The notes under the pieces were generated by a model that did not search any database, was not told the DNA's origin, and saw nothing but the letters and a program-made list of their open reading frames with translations. A program made the translations under genes and the position numbers. Positions 33,110 to 42,477 of a DNA stretch of 64,000 bases are shown here, in pieces. Position 1 is the first letter of the stretch; each line of letters opens with the position of its first letter. Source of the DNA: an uncultured Eubacteriales bacterium (GTDB lineage Bacteria > Bacillota > Clostridia > Oscillospirales > CAG-272); the NCBI GenBank assembly GCA_934432725.1, contig CAKRZE010000014.1:1-64000 (forward strand), written 5' to 3'.

Positions 33110-34858
33110 TCACACCTGACTGTGATCCTCACACACAGCGGACTCCGTCCCGCCCGCATCCCATCCGGAATCGGTCACACCGACCGGCACCCGCCGGACG
33201 GACAAAGCCTCCGCATCCTCGGCATGAGCCGGGCGCTCCGCACCTTCCCTCCGCTCCCGAATCACCGATACAATCCGCTCCGCCGCCGTTTCGGAAAAGG
33301 AAGGCTTTAACGCCTCCGACATTTTTGCAAGCGCCCCCGGATCGGCAAGGAGCCTTTTGCACTGCCCGGCAAGCTGCCGCGCCGACCGTCCGGTCAGAGC
33401 GCCGCCTTTTTCCGTCATCAGCTTCAGATTATAGCTCTCACAGCCGGAAACCGTGTTCACCAGAACCATCGGCAGTCCCTTGACCAAAGCCTCCGTGGTG
33501 CTCAGCCCGCCCGGCTTTGTCAGATACAGGTCGGCACTGTCCATCCAAAGAGGCATTTCCTTCGTATACCCTTCAATCCGGAAGGCAGGATTCTTTCCGA
33601 ACCGGTTCTGAAGCTTGCGGTGCAGCTTTCGGTTTGTCCCGCACAGAACCGTCACCGAAAAGGGCGCATCCGTTGTCATTTCCTTTTCCAAAAGGCAGGC
33701 AAGCCGGTACATCGGACCGCACCCCATGCTGCCGCACATCATCAGCAGATGCATCCGGTCCCGGGGCAGTCCCAGCCGCTCTTTTGCCTCTGTGCGGGAT
33801 ACGCCCCCGTAAAAGCAGGGAGACACCGGAATACCGGTCACCCGGACCGTATCTGCCGGGACGCCGCTGCGGATAAATTCCTTCCGCAGGCTCTCATCCG
33901 GAATGCAGCAATAGTCGGCATCGCCCGCCGCAGCTCCCGGACTGCAGGTATAGTCCGTTGCCACAAAAAGAGACCGCAGGGGAAGCCCGTACTTCCGCTT
34001 CACATGATACACCATCCGGTTTGCAAACACGTGCGGACAGACCACGGTGCCGTAGCCGCCTTTTATAATATGAAGGTACAAAGGATCCGTTCCGGAGGAG
34101 AGAAGTCCCCACAAAGGCGATTTTTCCCCGTTCAGGTACGGATGGCGCTCCATAAAGGCATAGCTTGCGGAAAACGCCAGCGGCATATGCCGGTAGATCC
34201 AGACATGGCTGCCGCTGATAAAACGTGAAAAGCGCCGGGAGCAGAAGCCGAGCGCATCCGCAACGACACAGCAGATCCCGTCCTTTTCCATGGCGGTCTT
34301 CATGGCGGCGGCGGTCGAATTGTGCCCCTCTCCCGTATTGCAGGTCAGGATCAGGACGCGCTGCGCTCCGTTCTGCGCGCGCAGCCATCTCTTCTCCTCA
34401 TTGGCGCGGAACCTTTCGTACAGCCGGAGCAGCTGCGGACGGTTGTACCGCTGAATCACAATGTCCGGCACATTTCCCATCACCCAGATCAGAAAAACGC
34501 CGACTCCGCCCGGTCCCGGCCAGAGGAACAGGCAGCCGGCTCCCGCCAGAATCAAAAGCACATGCGTCAGCTCTGCCACGCACGTTTCCCGGATCAGGCG
34601 CTCCACACCGCAGGAGCCCATATCGCGTCCGACACGCTTCCGGAACATGTACGGCATGATCTTGCTCATATCCGGCACCCGGTCCTTCCATTTCCGGACG
34701 CCCAGCCGCTCATATACCGCGCCGCCCCGCTCCCATTTGGCTGCCCGATACGGAAAAAGCTCCGCATGAAACCACGTCCGCGGCAAAAGCTGCCCGAGCG
34801 GATTCGATGCAATGCCGACAATGGTAAGATAGATGAAGCAATGGATAAAACTTCTCAT
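33110..34858 (-). CDS. Fusion of CrtO-like acyltransferase domain and MGDG/UgtP-type glycosyltransferase
   Basis: The 582-residue protein has two parts. Residues 1-150 resemble glycosyl-4,4'-diaponeurosporenoate acyltransferase (CrtO of staphyloxanthin synthesis): YERLGVRKWKDRVPD, ETCVAELTHV and the hydrophobic NVPDIVIQRYNRPQLLRL match that family's blocks, with two membrane segments near 5-25 and 100-130. Residues 165-560 are a GT-B glycosyltransferase of the MGDG synthase type: VLILTCNTGEGHNSTAAAM at the start, then VTGIPVSPCF, LMMCGSMGCGP and the nucleotide-sugar motif LTKPGGLSTTEALVKGLPMV. Such enzymes add sugar to diacylglycerol. The ATG at 34858 follows AGGAG by nine bases. The gene follows pgsA. 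The fusion suggests an acylated glycolipid product; that is inference. Confidence 0.85.
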   Translation of the reverse strand: MRSFIHCFIYLTIVGIASNPLGQLLPRTWFHAELFPYRAAKWERGGAVYERLGVRKWKDRVPDMSKIMPYMFRKRVGRDMGSCGVERLIRETCVAELTHVLLILAGAGCLFLWPGPGGVGVFLIWVMGNVPDIVIQRYNRPQLLRLYERFRANEEKRWLRAQNGAQRVLILTCNTGEGHNSTAAAMKTAMEKDGICCVVADALGFCSRRFSRFISGSHVWIYRHMPLAFSASYAFMERHPYLNGEKSPLWGLLSSGTDPLYLHIIKGGYGTVVCPHVFANRMVYHVKRKYGLPLRSLFVATDYTCSPGAAAGDADYCCIPDESLRKEFIRSGVPADTVRVTGIPVSPCFYGGVSRTEAKERLGLPRDRMHLLMMCGSMGCGPMYRLACLLEKEMTTDAPFSVTVLCGTNRKLHRKLQNRFGKNPAFRIEGYTKEMPLWMDSADLYLTKPGGLSTTEALVKGLPMVLVNTVSGCESYNLKLMTEKGGALTGRSARQLAGQCKRLLADPGALAKMSEALKPSFSETAAERIVSVIRERREGAERPAHAEDAEALSVRRVPVGVTDSGWDAGGTESAVCEDHSQV

Positions 34859-35008
34859 ACAAACAATCTCCTGCGCGGCGGCGTCCGCCGCCCTGTCAAA
34901 CCGCGCCCGGCGGTATCCCGCAAAGGAGACGCAAGGTCTCCCGTCTCCGGCGACCCGGTCAAGCCCCAAGGCGCCCGCCGGGACCTCCGCACCGGGCATG
35001 CCGGAGCT

Positions 35009-35611
35009 TCAGACTGCCGGACGCCGCGCGTGCGCCCGGTCGTTTTTCCGGCGATCCGCATCCCGGAGTATTCCGCGGTAATAAAGCACATATAATATCA
35101 TGGACAGCACGATCATTCCGGCGCAGCATACGCACATCACGGCGGCAGCCGATTCCGGAATGCCCGGAAACAGAATCAGAAGGAACATGCAGCTGTAAAT
35201 CAGCACCGTCGCCGCCTTCCCGTACCACCTTGCGCCGTTCATGATGTCCGTGCGTTTCAGGACAAGGCAGCCCATTCCGGTCACGACCAGCTCCCGCACA
35301 AGAAACAGCAGAAGCAGCCACAGAAACCACGGATACTTGTCCAGCAGGCAGAGAATCAGACAGCCCTGCGTCAGCTTATCCGCAATCGGGTCCAGCACCT
35401 TTCCGATGTCGGAAACACAGTGAAACCGACGCGCGATCCTGCCGTCCAGCACATCGGTCAGAGCGGACAGCGCAATCAGCACCGCCACCGCAGTATATGC
35501 CTGCCTGTCCCGGTACAGATACAGCATCAGGGGAATCAGAAGAAGCCGGAACAGGGAAAGGGCATTCGGAACCGTCAAAATATCTTTCTTATTGAATCGA
35601 TTCGACCTCAT
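35009..35611 (-). CDS. pgsA: CDP-diacylglycerol-glycerol-3-phosphate 3-phosphatidyltransferase
   Basis: The 200-residue membrane enzyme makes phosphatidylglycerol phosphate from CDP-diacylglycerol and glycerol 3-phosphate. The CDP-alcohol phosphotransferase motif is complete: TDVLDGRIARRF followed by GKVLDPIADK (D-x2-DG-x2-AR-x8-G-x3-D-x3-D). Hydrophobic segments are near 15-33, 38-52, 95-112, 130-150 and 160-180. The C-terminus is basic (ADRRKNDRAHARR). The ATG at 35611 has AAAGG nine bases upstream. It is the first gene of the leftward lipid set, with a consensus promoter at 35756-35784, and precedes the glycosyltransferase fusion. Confidence 0.93.
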   Translation of the reverse strand: MRSNRFNKKDILTVPNALSLFRLLLIPLMLYLYRDRQAYTAVAVLIALSALTDVLDGRIARRFHCVSDIGKVLDPIADKLTQGCLILCLLDKYPWFLWLLLLFLVRELVVTGMGCLVLKRTDIMNGARWYGKAATVLIYSCMFLLILFPGIPESAAAVMCVCCAGMIVLSMILYVLYYRGILRDADRRKNDRAHARRPAV

Positions 35612-35755
35612 CACAAGCAGCCTTTCCGGTTGTGCGCAGAAGCCCCCGGTCTTGCCGAAGCAACCCCGGAAGGTGCCGCCGGGCAGCAACCCGTTTTTGC
35701 GGAAACGCGATCTGAAGCGTGCTTTCCATCATTAAAAAATCTCCACGGTAAAAGG

Positions 35756-35784
35756 ATTTTACCACGTCCGCACAGTTCTGTCAA
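35756..35784 (-). promoter_or_regulatory. Promoter of pgsA
   Basis: On the minus strand TTGACA (plus 35779-35784), 17 bases, TAAAAT (plus 35756-35761), about 140 bases upstream of the start codon. Confidence 0.8.
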
Positions 35785-36187
35785 TATCAAACCGCGTTTT
35801 TATACAGGAACCGACAATTTGCATGCATATCTCCGGGTGATACCGTGCCGCCGGTCGGAAATATCCATCCGTCCCTTCATGGCGCGGCGCCGGCAGAGTG
35901 CAGCAGCTCCACACCCGGAAGTATATCCAATCCCGGCTGAAACATACTGACCGGACGGATTTTCACGAAACCGAAAAAAGCCTCCGGCAGCCCCTGCCCA
36001 GCCCCCGCGCCAAAAGCCGATCCGGTCCGGCTTTTCGGCAGCATTCCGTCCCAAGAACGGAACCGGCTGCAAGCTCCTGCGGACGGCAATCCATGCCCAC
36101 CGATTTTCCCGCAGCCTTGGAGGAGCTTCCGAATCGGTCCGTGCACAGCGGCAAACGACATTTTGCGGCAGCATGCCCCGGAAAGCC
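35785..36187. other. Non-coding gap between divergent lipid genes
   Basis: About 400 GC-rich bases between the pgsA promoter and the lipid kinase promoter. Open frames on both strands are unsupported by ribosome binding sites; nothing else was recognised. Confidence 0.5.
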
Positions 36188-36216
36188 TTGCATTCCTCAA
36201 AAACACATGCTATAAT
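36188..36216 (+). promoter_or_regulatory. Promoter of the lipid kinase gene
   Basis: TTGCAT (36188-36193), 17 bases, TATAAT (36211-36216). The start codon is at 36805, so the 5' leader would be about 580 bases and includes the 49-bp repeat array. Confidence 0.7.
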
Positions 36217-36361
36217 ACAGATATCCGTATGCGTAAAAAGCCCCGCTTCGCGCTTTTTAAAGAAGACCCGCCTGCGGAGCGCAGGCTTCTCCGTCCGGCT
36301 TTCACTTTTTCGCTTTGCAAAAGCAGCCGCGCATGATGTTCTGCCCGCGGGCTTCGTCCTT

Positions 36362-36600
36362 TCGCTTTGCAAAGACGGATATGCGGCATTCTGCCTGCAA
36401 GCCCCGCTTTTTCGCTTGCAAAGACGGATATGCGGCATTCCGCCTGTAAGCCCCGCTTTTTCGCTTGCAAAGACGGATATGCGGCATTCCGCCTGCAAGC
36501 CCCGCTTTTTCGCTTGCAAAGACGGATATGCGGCATTCCGCCTGCAAGCCCCGCTTTTTCGCTTGCAAAGACGGATATGCGGCATTCTGCCTTTGTCCCG
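36362..36600 (+). repeat. Five 49-bp tandem repeats in the lipid kinase leader
   Basis: The mark AAGACGGATATGCGGCATT begins at 36372, 36421, 36470, 36519 and 36568, exactly 49 bases apart. Copies are nearly identical; the fifth is truncated. Each unit has outer arms CTTGCA and TGCAAG and an inner GCGG-CATT-CCGC, so each can fold into a hairpin in RNA. Forty-nine is not a multiple of three, which rules out a repeated peptide. A diverged partial copy lies at 36310-36365. Confidence 0.9.
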
Positions 36601-36804
36601 CTGCCGCTTTTGCATACCGAAAACATCTGCGGCTCCGCCTCTGCCGCAGCGTCCGCGCGGCGCCCTCCGGAGGGCACACCGCCGCACCCGTTTTGACGGC
36701 ATTCCCCTGCTTTTTTGCACGGCTGCCCGGCGGATGACCCTCCGCATGCCAACCGAAAAAATACATATCTGCCCGTTCTCACGCGCGGCAGAAAGGAACT
36801 TAAC

Positions 36805-37683
36805 ATGAAGCGTATCCATATCTTCAACCCGGTCGCAGGAAAGGGGCACTCCCCCGAAATGCTGACCAGCCATCACATCAAAGATGAAATCTACGTCACA
36901 CAGTATGTGGGAGATGCCGCCCGCTTTACGGAAGAAGCCGCACGCTCCGAACCGGAGACTCATTTCATCGTTTACGGCGGGGACGGCACCCTGAACGAGG
37001 TCGTAAACGGCATCCTGCGCGCCGGAGCCGGGAAGCAGGCGCTTTTGTCGATCGTCCCGACCGGAACCGGAAACGACACCGTCCGCTCGCTCCCGCAGGA
37101 AAAGGGCGCCGAGGTCTGCGTGGACGTCATGCAGTATAACGGGAAATATGCCATTAACATCATCAATATGGGCTTTGACTGCTCCGTGGTCGATCGGACA
37201 CAGTCCTACAAGCGCCTGCCGGCGGTTGACGGGACCTTTGCCTATATCCTCGGCGTGGCAGACGTGCTGTTCCACAAAATGGGAGAGGACTGGACCATCC
37301 GGATGGAGCTGGAAAACGGCGAAACCGAGGAGCTTTCCGGCACGTTTCTGCTGGCGCTTGCGGCAAACGGTTCCTGCTACGGCGGGGGCTTCCGCGCGGC
37401 GTCCCTTGCCAAAATGCACGACGGGATTCTGGACGTACTGATTGTCCCAAAGCTTTCGCGGATGGACTTTCTTGCGCTGATCGCGGATTACCGGAAGGGG
37501 ACGCATCTTGACCCGGAAACCATGCGTCCGGCAAAGAAATTCGAAAAAAAGCTTCTGTACCGCAGATGCCGCAGCTTCTCCGCAGAGGGCATCCGCAGAA
37601 TCTGCGCGGACGGGGAGATCGAATCCGCCGATGCCGTTTCGGTCTCCGTTCTGCCCCAGGCAATCCGGATTCAGATTCTGTAA
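36805..37683 (+). CDS. Diacylglycerol kinase/sphingosine kinase-like lipid kinase
   Basis: The 292-residue soluble enzyme of the DagK_cat family phosphorylates diacylglycerol (or a related lipid) with ATP. The N-terminal domain has IFNPVAGKG, the nucleotide-binding FIVYGGDGTLNEVVNGIL motif (GGDGT) and VPTGTGNDTVRSL. The C-terminal domain has NIINMGFDCSVV and the ANGSCYGGGFRAASLAKMHDG segment, both typical of DgkB/YegS enzymes. The ATG at 36805 follows AAAGGA by seven bases. In Firmicutes such kinases recycle diacylglycerol left by glycolipid or lipoteichoic acid synthesis, which suits the neighbouring pgsA and glycosyltransferase genes. The exact lipid is not proven. Confidence 0.9.
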   Translation: MKRIHIFNPVAGKGHSPEMLTSHHIKDEIYVTQYVGDAARFTEEAARSEPETHFIVYGGDGTLNEVVNGILRAGAGKQALLSIVPTGTGNDTVRSLPQEKGAEVCVDVMQYNGKYAINIINMGFDCSVVDRTQSYKRLPAVDGTFAYILGVADVLFHKMGEDWTIRMELENGETEELSGTFLLALAANGSCYGGGFRAASLAKMHDGILDVLIVPKLSRMDFLALIADYRKGTHLDPETMRPAKKFEKKLLYRRCRSFSAEGIRRICADGEIESADAVSVSVLPQAIRIQIL

Positions 37684-38728
37684 TCGGCTCTCCTGCCCGT
37701 GTGTCCGGCTTTGCCGATGCCGGACCTGCTCTTTCGGCATTGCGCCGGGCGTCCGGCTTCCGGGAGGCATCGGAGTCTGCCGCGCGGCTGTCCCGGCACT
37801 TTTCCGAGCCCGCCGCAGGCGGTCCCGCAGGGAGGGGAAACCGACGCAGACATCCCAGCGCGCTTTTTATCGGAATCATCCGTCGGCAGAACCCCCCGCT
37901 TCTTTGGAAGCCTCCGGAAACAGACTCTGACACAGCGCCCTCCTCAAAGGCGCCCAAAACAGCCGTTTCCCGCAGGGCGGCAGAAAGTGCGGAAGGCCTT
38001 CCTCCCCCGCATCCGAAGGCGCAGGCGTTTCCTGCCGCACTCCGCTCCGAAGGCGCCCGGGCACAGAGCACCCTCCCGCAGCCATCGCACAGGGAGCCGC
38101 GTTTCCGCTCCGACCGGAGGAACAATTCGCCGTTCCCCTGCGTCTTATGCGAAAGCCTGATCCGCAAGCCTCTCTTTCCCCGTCAGCCCGTTCGGAGGAT
38201 CAAAAATACCATGCAGCCCGTCACACAAGCGCGGGAGTCCGCACAAAAGCCCCGGACAACCCGCCCCAGACCTCGGTGCCTCCTCCGTACAGCTGCCGCA
38301 TACGCCGCGGAGGTCCGCAACCGCCTTGCACAATCCGCGGTTCCCTGTGCGGCAGCCGCCGCAGGCACAGCCGGAAAGCCGTGTACCCCGGAGACGTCCG
38401 TCCGCGCAGGAATCCCCCGAATGCGCGCGGACAACCCTTCGTACAAGCCCGCGCCTTGAAAGGCGGCAGCCTGCCGATATCCGGAATACTCTCCCCGGGC
38501 AGCCCCTTCGCACAAGTCCGCCCCCGGAGGTCCCGCACGCACGGCAGCCCACAAGCACAGCCGGCGCAGGCACTGCGAACAGCCCGCCTGCGGAGAGCCG
38601 GAGCAGCCGCGGCACGTATACCGGCAAATTGCTTTCCGTTCAGACGGCACCGGAGCCGCTCTCCTGCGAAAAGCCGAATATCCCGTTTTCAATTACAGCA
38701 GACGCTCTGCGTCGGAATGGAGCCTTCT
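37684..38728. other. 1 kb of non-coding, C-rich DNA
   Basis: No gene or clear promoter was found between the lipid kinase and the DUF2079 gene. Weak similarity of phrases such as GCCGCAGGC and CCGCGGAGG recurs, but no regular period was seen. The downstream gene may be read through from the kinase promoter. Confidence 0.5.
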
Positions 38729-40543
38729 ATGAACGAACCCCGCCTGTCTGCCCGTCATGCGCAGCACATGCCCTTCGGGGAGCTTTTCCGCACCCTGATC
38801 CAGAGGGCATTTACCGCGTGGCTGATCTCAGACTATCTTTTCATGCTCGGAAACCCCGGCGAATTCACGAACAAAACCTATCTCAGCGGCACCGCAGTCT
38901 GGGCGATCCTTCTTGTTGCCGGCATTCTGTTTGTACTGATGACGCTTCTTGACAGGCTCCTCGGAGAATTCCGGACGGACGATATCCTCACCGGCGTCTC
39001 CGTCTTTCTGTACGCGCTCCTTGTGGTCTACCGGGAAAACAGCATCGCGCTGTCCGTTCTTGTGACCGCAATCGTCTGCTTTGTCTTTTTCTTTCTTGCG
39101 GGCAAACGCAAGGACAGTCCGGAAGCAGCCGAACAGCCCCGCGCCGGAAGAACATGGGAAAAGCCGGCTGCAATTACCGCCGTCTCGGTGCTCGGCGTTC
39201 TGTTTGCCGTCTATGTCGGCGGACTGACCGCCATGCGGTATCTGACCTATGTTTCTCCGAACTTCGATTTCGGCATCTTTGTCAACATGTTTTACCGCAT
39301 GAAGACGACCGGGCTGCCCGATGTCACCTGCGAACGCGACACGCTGCTTTCTCACTTTGCCGTTCACATTTCACCGATCTATTACCTGATCCTCCCGTTT
39401 TACTGCCTGTTCCCGTCTCCCGTCACCCTTCAGGCGGCACAGGCGGTGATTCTTGCCTCCGGCGTTGTCCCCGTGTACCTGATTGCGCGCCGGCTGAAGC
39501 TTTCCCGCCCCGGCTCGGTCGCCTTTTCGGCAGTATACGCCTTCTATCCCAGCATTTCCGGCGGCTGCTTTTATGACATCCATGAAAACTGCTTCCTTGC
39601 GCCGCTTTTGCTCTGGATGTTTTACTTTTACCTGAAAAAGCAGTATCCCCCCCTCTATGTGTTCGCCGTCCTGACGCTGCTTGTCAAAGAGGACGCCTTT
39701 ATGTACATCGCCTTTTTTGCAGTCTTTCTGCTCCTCTCCGGTCAGGACCGGGAGCATCTTCTGCACGGCAGCGCCCTTCTTGCCGTCTCTCTTCTGTACT
39801 TCGGCTTTGCCTCCTATGCGCTTGAGCACTGGGGCAGAGGCATCATGTCAAGCCGCTATACGGAATACATCCCGGACGGCGGCGGACTGTTCTCCGTCAT
39901 TTTCACAGTGCTGCGCAATCCGTCCCTTGTCCTGTACAACATTGCGGACAAAGCCAAGCTGACGTTCATCATGCAGACACTGACGCCCCTTTTGTTCCTC
40001 CCCTTTGTCACAAAGAAGCCCTCCCGGCTGATCCTTGCGGGACCGTACATCCTGCTGAATCTGATGCCCGCCTACGTGTATCAGCACGACATCTACTTTC
40101 AGTACACCTTCGGCTCCGTTGCCTTCCTGCTGTTTGCAGCCATGCTGAACACCGCAGATTTCCCGGAGCAGACACGCCGGAAAACGATCCCCTGCACCGC
40201 TGCGGCTTCTGTCATCATGTTCACCTCCACAACCTTTGCCAACAAGTCCTATTATTATGCCAGCTATCTTGCAAGCCGCGAGGACGCAAAGCGGATCGAG
40301 GAGGTTCTTGCGGTCATCCCCGCAGACGCCTCGGTAAAATCCTCCACCTTCCTTCTGGCGCACGTTGCGGACCGGATGGAAATCTATCCGCTGCGCACCG
40401 TGAACGATACGGAGTATGCGGTCATCGACCTGCGGTATAAAAAAGAAGCCTCGGGCGATGATTATCAGATGATGAAGCAGGCAGGCTGGGAGCTTGTGGC
40501 GGAGGCTGCCGGACTCTGCGCCGTATTCCGCGCCCCCGCCTGA
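38729..40543 (+). CDS. DUF2079-family polytopic membrane protein
   Basis: The 604-residue protein has the DUF2079 core. After two or three N-terminal helices comes TYVSPNFDFGIFVNMFYRMK, an ordered loop with CERDTLLSHFAVHISPIYYLI, then helices with VYAFYPSISGGCFYDIHENC and LLVKEDAFMYIAFFAVFLLL. DUF2079 proteins share the layout of GT-C glycosyltransferases and may use lipid-linked sugars, but the activity is not established. The C-terminal 70 residues form a soluble domain ending in YAVIDLRY and GLCAVFRAPA. The ATG at 38729 has GGAG six bases upstream; one at 38717 adds four residues. Confidence 0.82.
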   Translation: MNEPRLSARHAQHMPFGELFRTLIQRAFTAWLISDYLFMLGNPGEFTNKTYLSGTAVWAILLVAGILFVLMTLLDRLLGEFRTDDILTGVSVFLYALLVVYRENSIALSVLVTAIVCFVFFFLAGKRKDSPEAAEQPRAGRTWEKPAAITAVSVLGVLFAVYVGGLTAMRYLTYVSPNFDFGIFVNMFYRMKTTGLPDVTCERDTLLSHFAVHISPIYYLILPFYCLFPSPVTLQAAQAVILASGVVPVYLIARRLKLSRPGSVAFSAVYAFYPSISGGCFYDIHENCFLAPLLLWMFYFYLKKQYPPLYVFAVLTLLVKEDAFMYIAFFAVFLLLSGQDREHLLHGSALLAVSLLYFGFASYALEHWGRGIMSSRYTEYIPDGGGLFSVIFTVLRNPSLVLYNIADKAKLTFIMQTLTPLLFLPFVTKKPSRLILAGPYILLNLMPAYVYQHDIYFQYTFGSVAFLLFAAMLNTADFPEQTRRKTIPCTAAASVIMFTSTTFANKSYYYASYLASREDAKRIEEVLAVIPADASVKSSTFLLAHVADRMEIYPLRTVNDTEYAVIDLRYKKEASGDDYQMMKQAGWELVAEAAGLCAVFRAPA

Positions 40544-41220
40544 CGGTCAGTCTCAGTGTCCGCCTGACACTCCCCGAAAGGCTGTCCGGGGTGAAGCCCC
40601 GAAAAAGCTCTTCCGCCTCCGCTCCATAGGTCTGCCCAAAGCCCCCTGCCCACGCTGCGGCATTCCGTTTTTACCAAAAGCCCCTTTGCCGCATGATTTC
40701 CCCTCGTTCCGTCCCGCATGCTGCGGCAGCTCTGCCGGACAGCCTCCCCACGTTCGGTATGCACCGGGGCTTCCGTGCGAAAGAAGCAGTTCCGCAGCCC
40801 CGGCGCCGTCCCCCTCCTCCGGTCACCCCGAAGCAGACGCCGGGATGTGCGCCGGAGCCTCCTCCTGCCGCAAAAGAGCTCCCCCTGCACACGGCAGAGC
40901 GGGATGCCTCCTGCCGGTCACCCGAGTGCTATGCCGAAATGCAACGCGGACGCTCACAGCCGCAGCCGGCAGAACTCCTCCGCAAAGCCGGTCTCCGCAG
41001 ACGCCCGGCAGCGCAGAAGCCGGAATACCGCATGTCCGCAGCAATCGGCGCTGCCTGCCGCAAAAGAATTTCCTCCGGTATCAGACGCACCCCGCCGCAT
41101 ACCGGACCGCGCCCGCGCCTCAAAAAATGTCCCCGCATTGCAAAAATTCCCCTCTTTTCCCCAAGCATCGCGCTTTTCTCCCAAAATTCTGATTTTCATG
41201 GAAAAAATCACGATAAAATC
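40544..41220. other. Non-coding GC-rich gap upstream of pfkA
   Basis: The sequence from 40544 to about 41110 is C-rich and gene-free. From 41110 to 41220 it becomes AT-rich and leads into the pfkA promoter. Confidence 0.55.
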
Positions 41221-41254
41221 TTGATTTTTTTACAAAAGTGGTTTATCATGATAA
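41221..41254 (+). promoter_or_regulatory. Promoter of pfkA with overlapping 12-bp palindrome
   Basis: TTGATT (41221-41226), 17 bases, TATCAT (41244-41249). The perfect palindrome TTATCATGATAA (41243-41254) overlaps the -10 and could be an operator. A related half site, ATCACGATAA, lies at about 41206-41216. A regulator has not been identified. Confidence 0.6.
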
Positions 41255-41319
41255 GGTGAGTTTATAATATATATCAGGATAAAAGCGGATATTTTTTCTG
41301 CGAAAAGGAGATCGTGGCT

Positions 41320-42423
41320 ATGAACAAGGAATTCAAAAAAATCGGCATTCTCACATCGGGAGGCGATGCCCCCGGCATGAACGATGCGGTTCGCGCCGTA
41401 ACCCGGTATGCAATCAGCATGGGCATCGAGGTCATGGGAATTTATGAGGGCTATCAGGGACTGATCAACGGCGAGGGCTATATCAAAAAGTTCGATCCGC
41501 GCGATGTATCCAACATCATCGACCGCGGCGGAACGGTCCTGTACTCCGCGCGCTGCCTGGAGTTCAAGGAGGAATCCGGACTTCAGAAGGCTGTCGCAAA
41601 CTGCAAAAAGTTCGGCATTGACGGCATTGTCACCATCGGCGGCGACGGAACCTTCCGCGGCGCGTCCGATCTCTGCAAGCGCGGCGTTCCCTGCATCGGC
41701 ATCCCCGGCTCCATCGACAACGACATCACGGCATCCGATTATTCCATCGGCTTTGACACCGCCGTCAACACCTCCATTTCCATGATTGACCGCCTGCGCG
41801 ACACCTGCGAGTCGCATGCGCGCTGCAATGTGGTCGAGGTCATGGGCCGCAACTCCGGCTATATCGCGCTGGACACGGCAATCGCCGCAGGCGCAACCGC
41901 CGTTGCCGTCAAGGAGCGCCCGTTTGATGAAGAAGAGTGCATGCGCAAGATCCGCGCCGCAAAGGACGCCGGCAAGCGCAACTTCATCGTCATCGTCGCG
42001 GAGGGTGTGGAAAACTATTCCGAGGGACTGGCAGTCCGGATCCAGGAGCAGACCGGTGTGGAAACCAAGTTCGCCCGGCTGGCGCATGTCGTCAGAGGCG
42101 GCTCTCCGTCCAGCAAGGACAGAATCGTTGCCGCAAAGATGGGCGTCAAGGCAGTGGATCTGCTGCTTGCCGGCGTCGAAAACGTCTTTGTCTGCGAACG
42201 CGACGGAAAGATCACCAGCCGCGACATCAAGGAAGCCATCACGATGGACCGTGCATATAAAGCAACCTTCACGCCGAACCACTCCTTCAAGCCCGAGGAG
42301 CTTGCAGCATACTCCCCCGAAAAGCAGGAGGAAATCAAGGCATTCGTCAAGATGCGCACCGACGAGGTAACCGAAACGCTTGCCCTCGCCGACAGCATTT
42401 CCAATTATACCGCAAAAAAATAA
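41320..42423 (+). CDS. pfkA: ATP-dependent 6-phosphofructokinase
   Basis: This 367-residue enzyme phosphorylates fructose 6-phosphate in glycolysis. GILTSGGDAPGMNDAVRAVT opens the fold, GGDGTFRGASDL has the Gly that marks ATP rather than pyrophosphate users, PGSIDNDI (Gly, not Lys, after Pro) agrees, and EVMGRNSGYIAL and the VRGGSPSSKDRI end are present. About 40 residues longer than B. subtilis PfkA, with a C-terminal helical tail (SPEKQEEIKAF onward). I chose the ATG at 41320 because AAGGAG is nine bases upstream; the GTG at 41314 is too close. It is followed by the VanY-like gene after 54 bases and probably co-transcribed. Confidence 0.95.
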   Translation: MNKEFKKIGILTSGGDAPGMNDAVRAVTRYAISMGIEVMGIYEGYQGLINGEGYIKKFDPRDVSNIIDRGGTVLYSARCLEFKEESGLQKAVANCKKFGIDGIVTIGGDGTFRGASDLCKRGVPCIGIPGSIDNDITASDYSIGFDTAVNTSISMIDRLRDTCESHARCNVVEVMGRNSGYIALDTAIAAGATAVAVKERPFDEEECMRKIRAAKDAGKRNFIVIVAEGVENYSEGLAVRIQEQTGVETKFARLAHVVRGGSPSSKDRIVAAKMGVKAVDLLLAGVENVFVCERDGKITSRDIKEAITMDRAYKATFTPNHSFKPEELAAYSPEKQEEIKAFVKMRTDEVTETLALADSISNYTAKK

Positions 42424-42477
42424 CGCAGCCCCGGACCCCGGTCAGGGGAGCTGCCCATTCAACACGGAGGTAAGGAT

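Noticed and set aside
36362..36600. Possible CRISPR array
   Set aside because: The units are contiguous 49-mers with no variable spacers, and no cas gene is near.
35800..37770. A 656-codon minus-strand frame antisense to the lipid kinase
   Set aside because: It overlaps a clear kinase gene and the 49-bp array, whose period breaks the frame.
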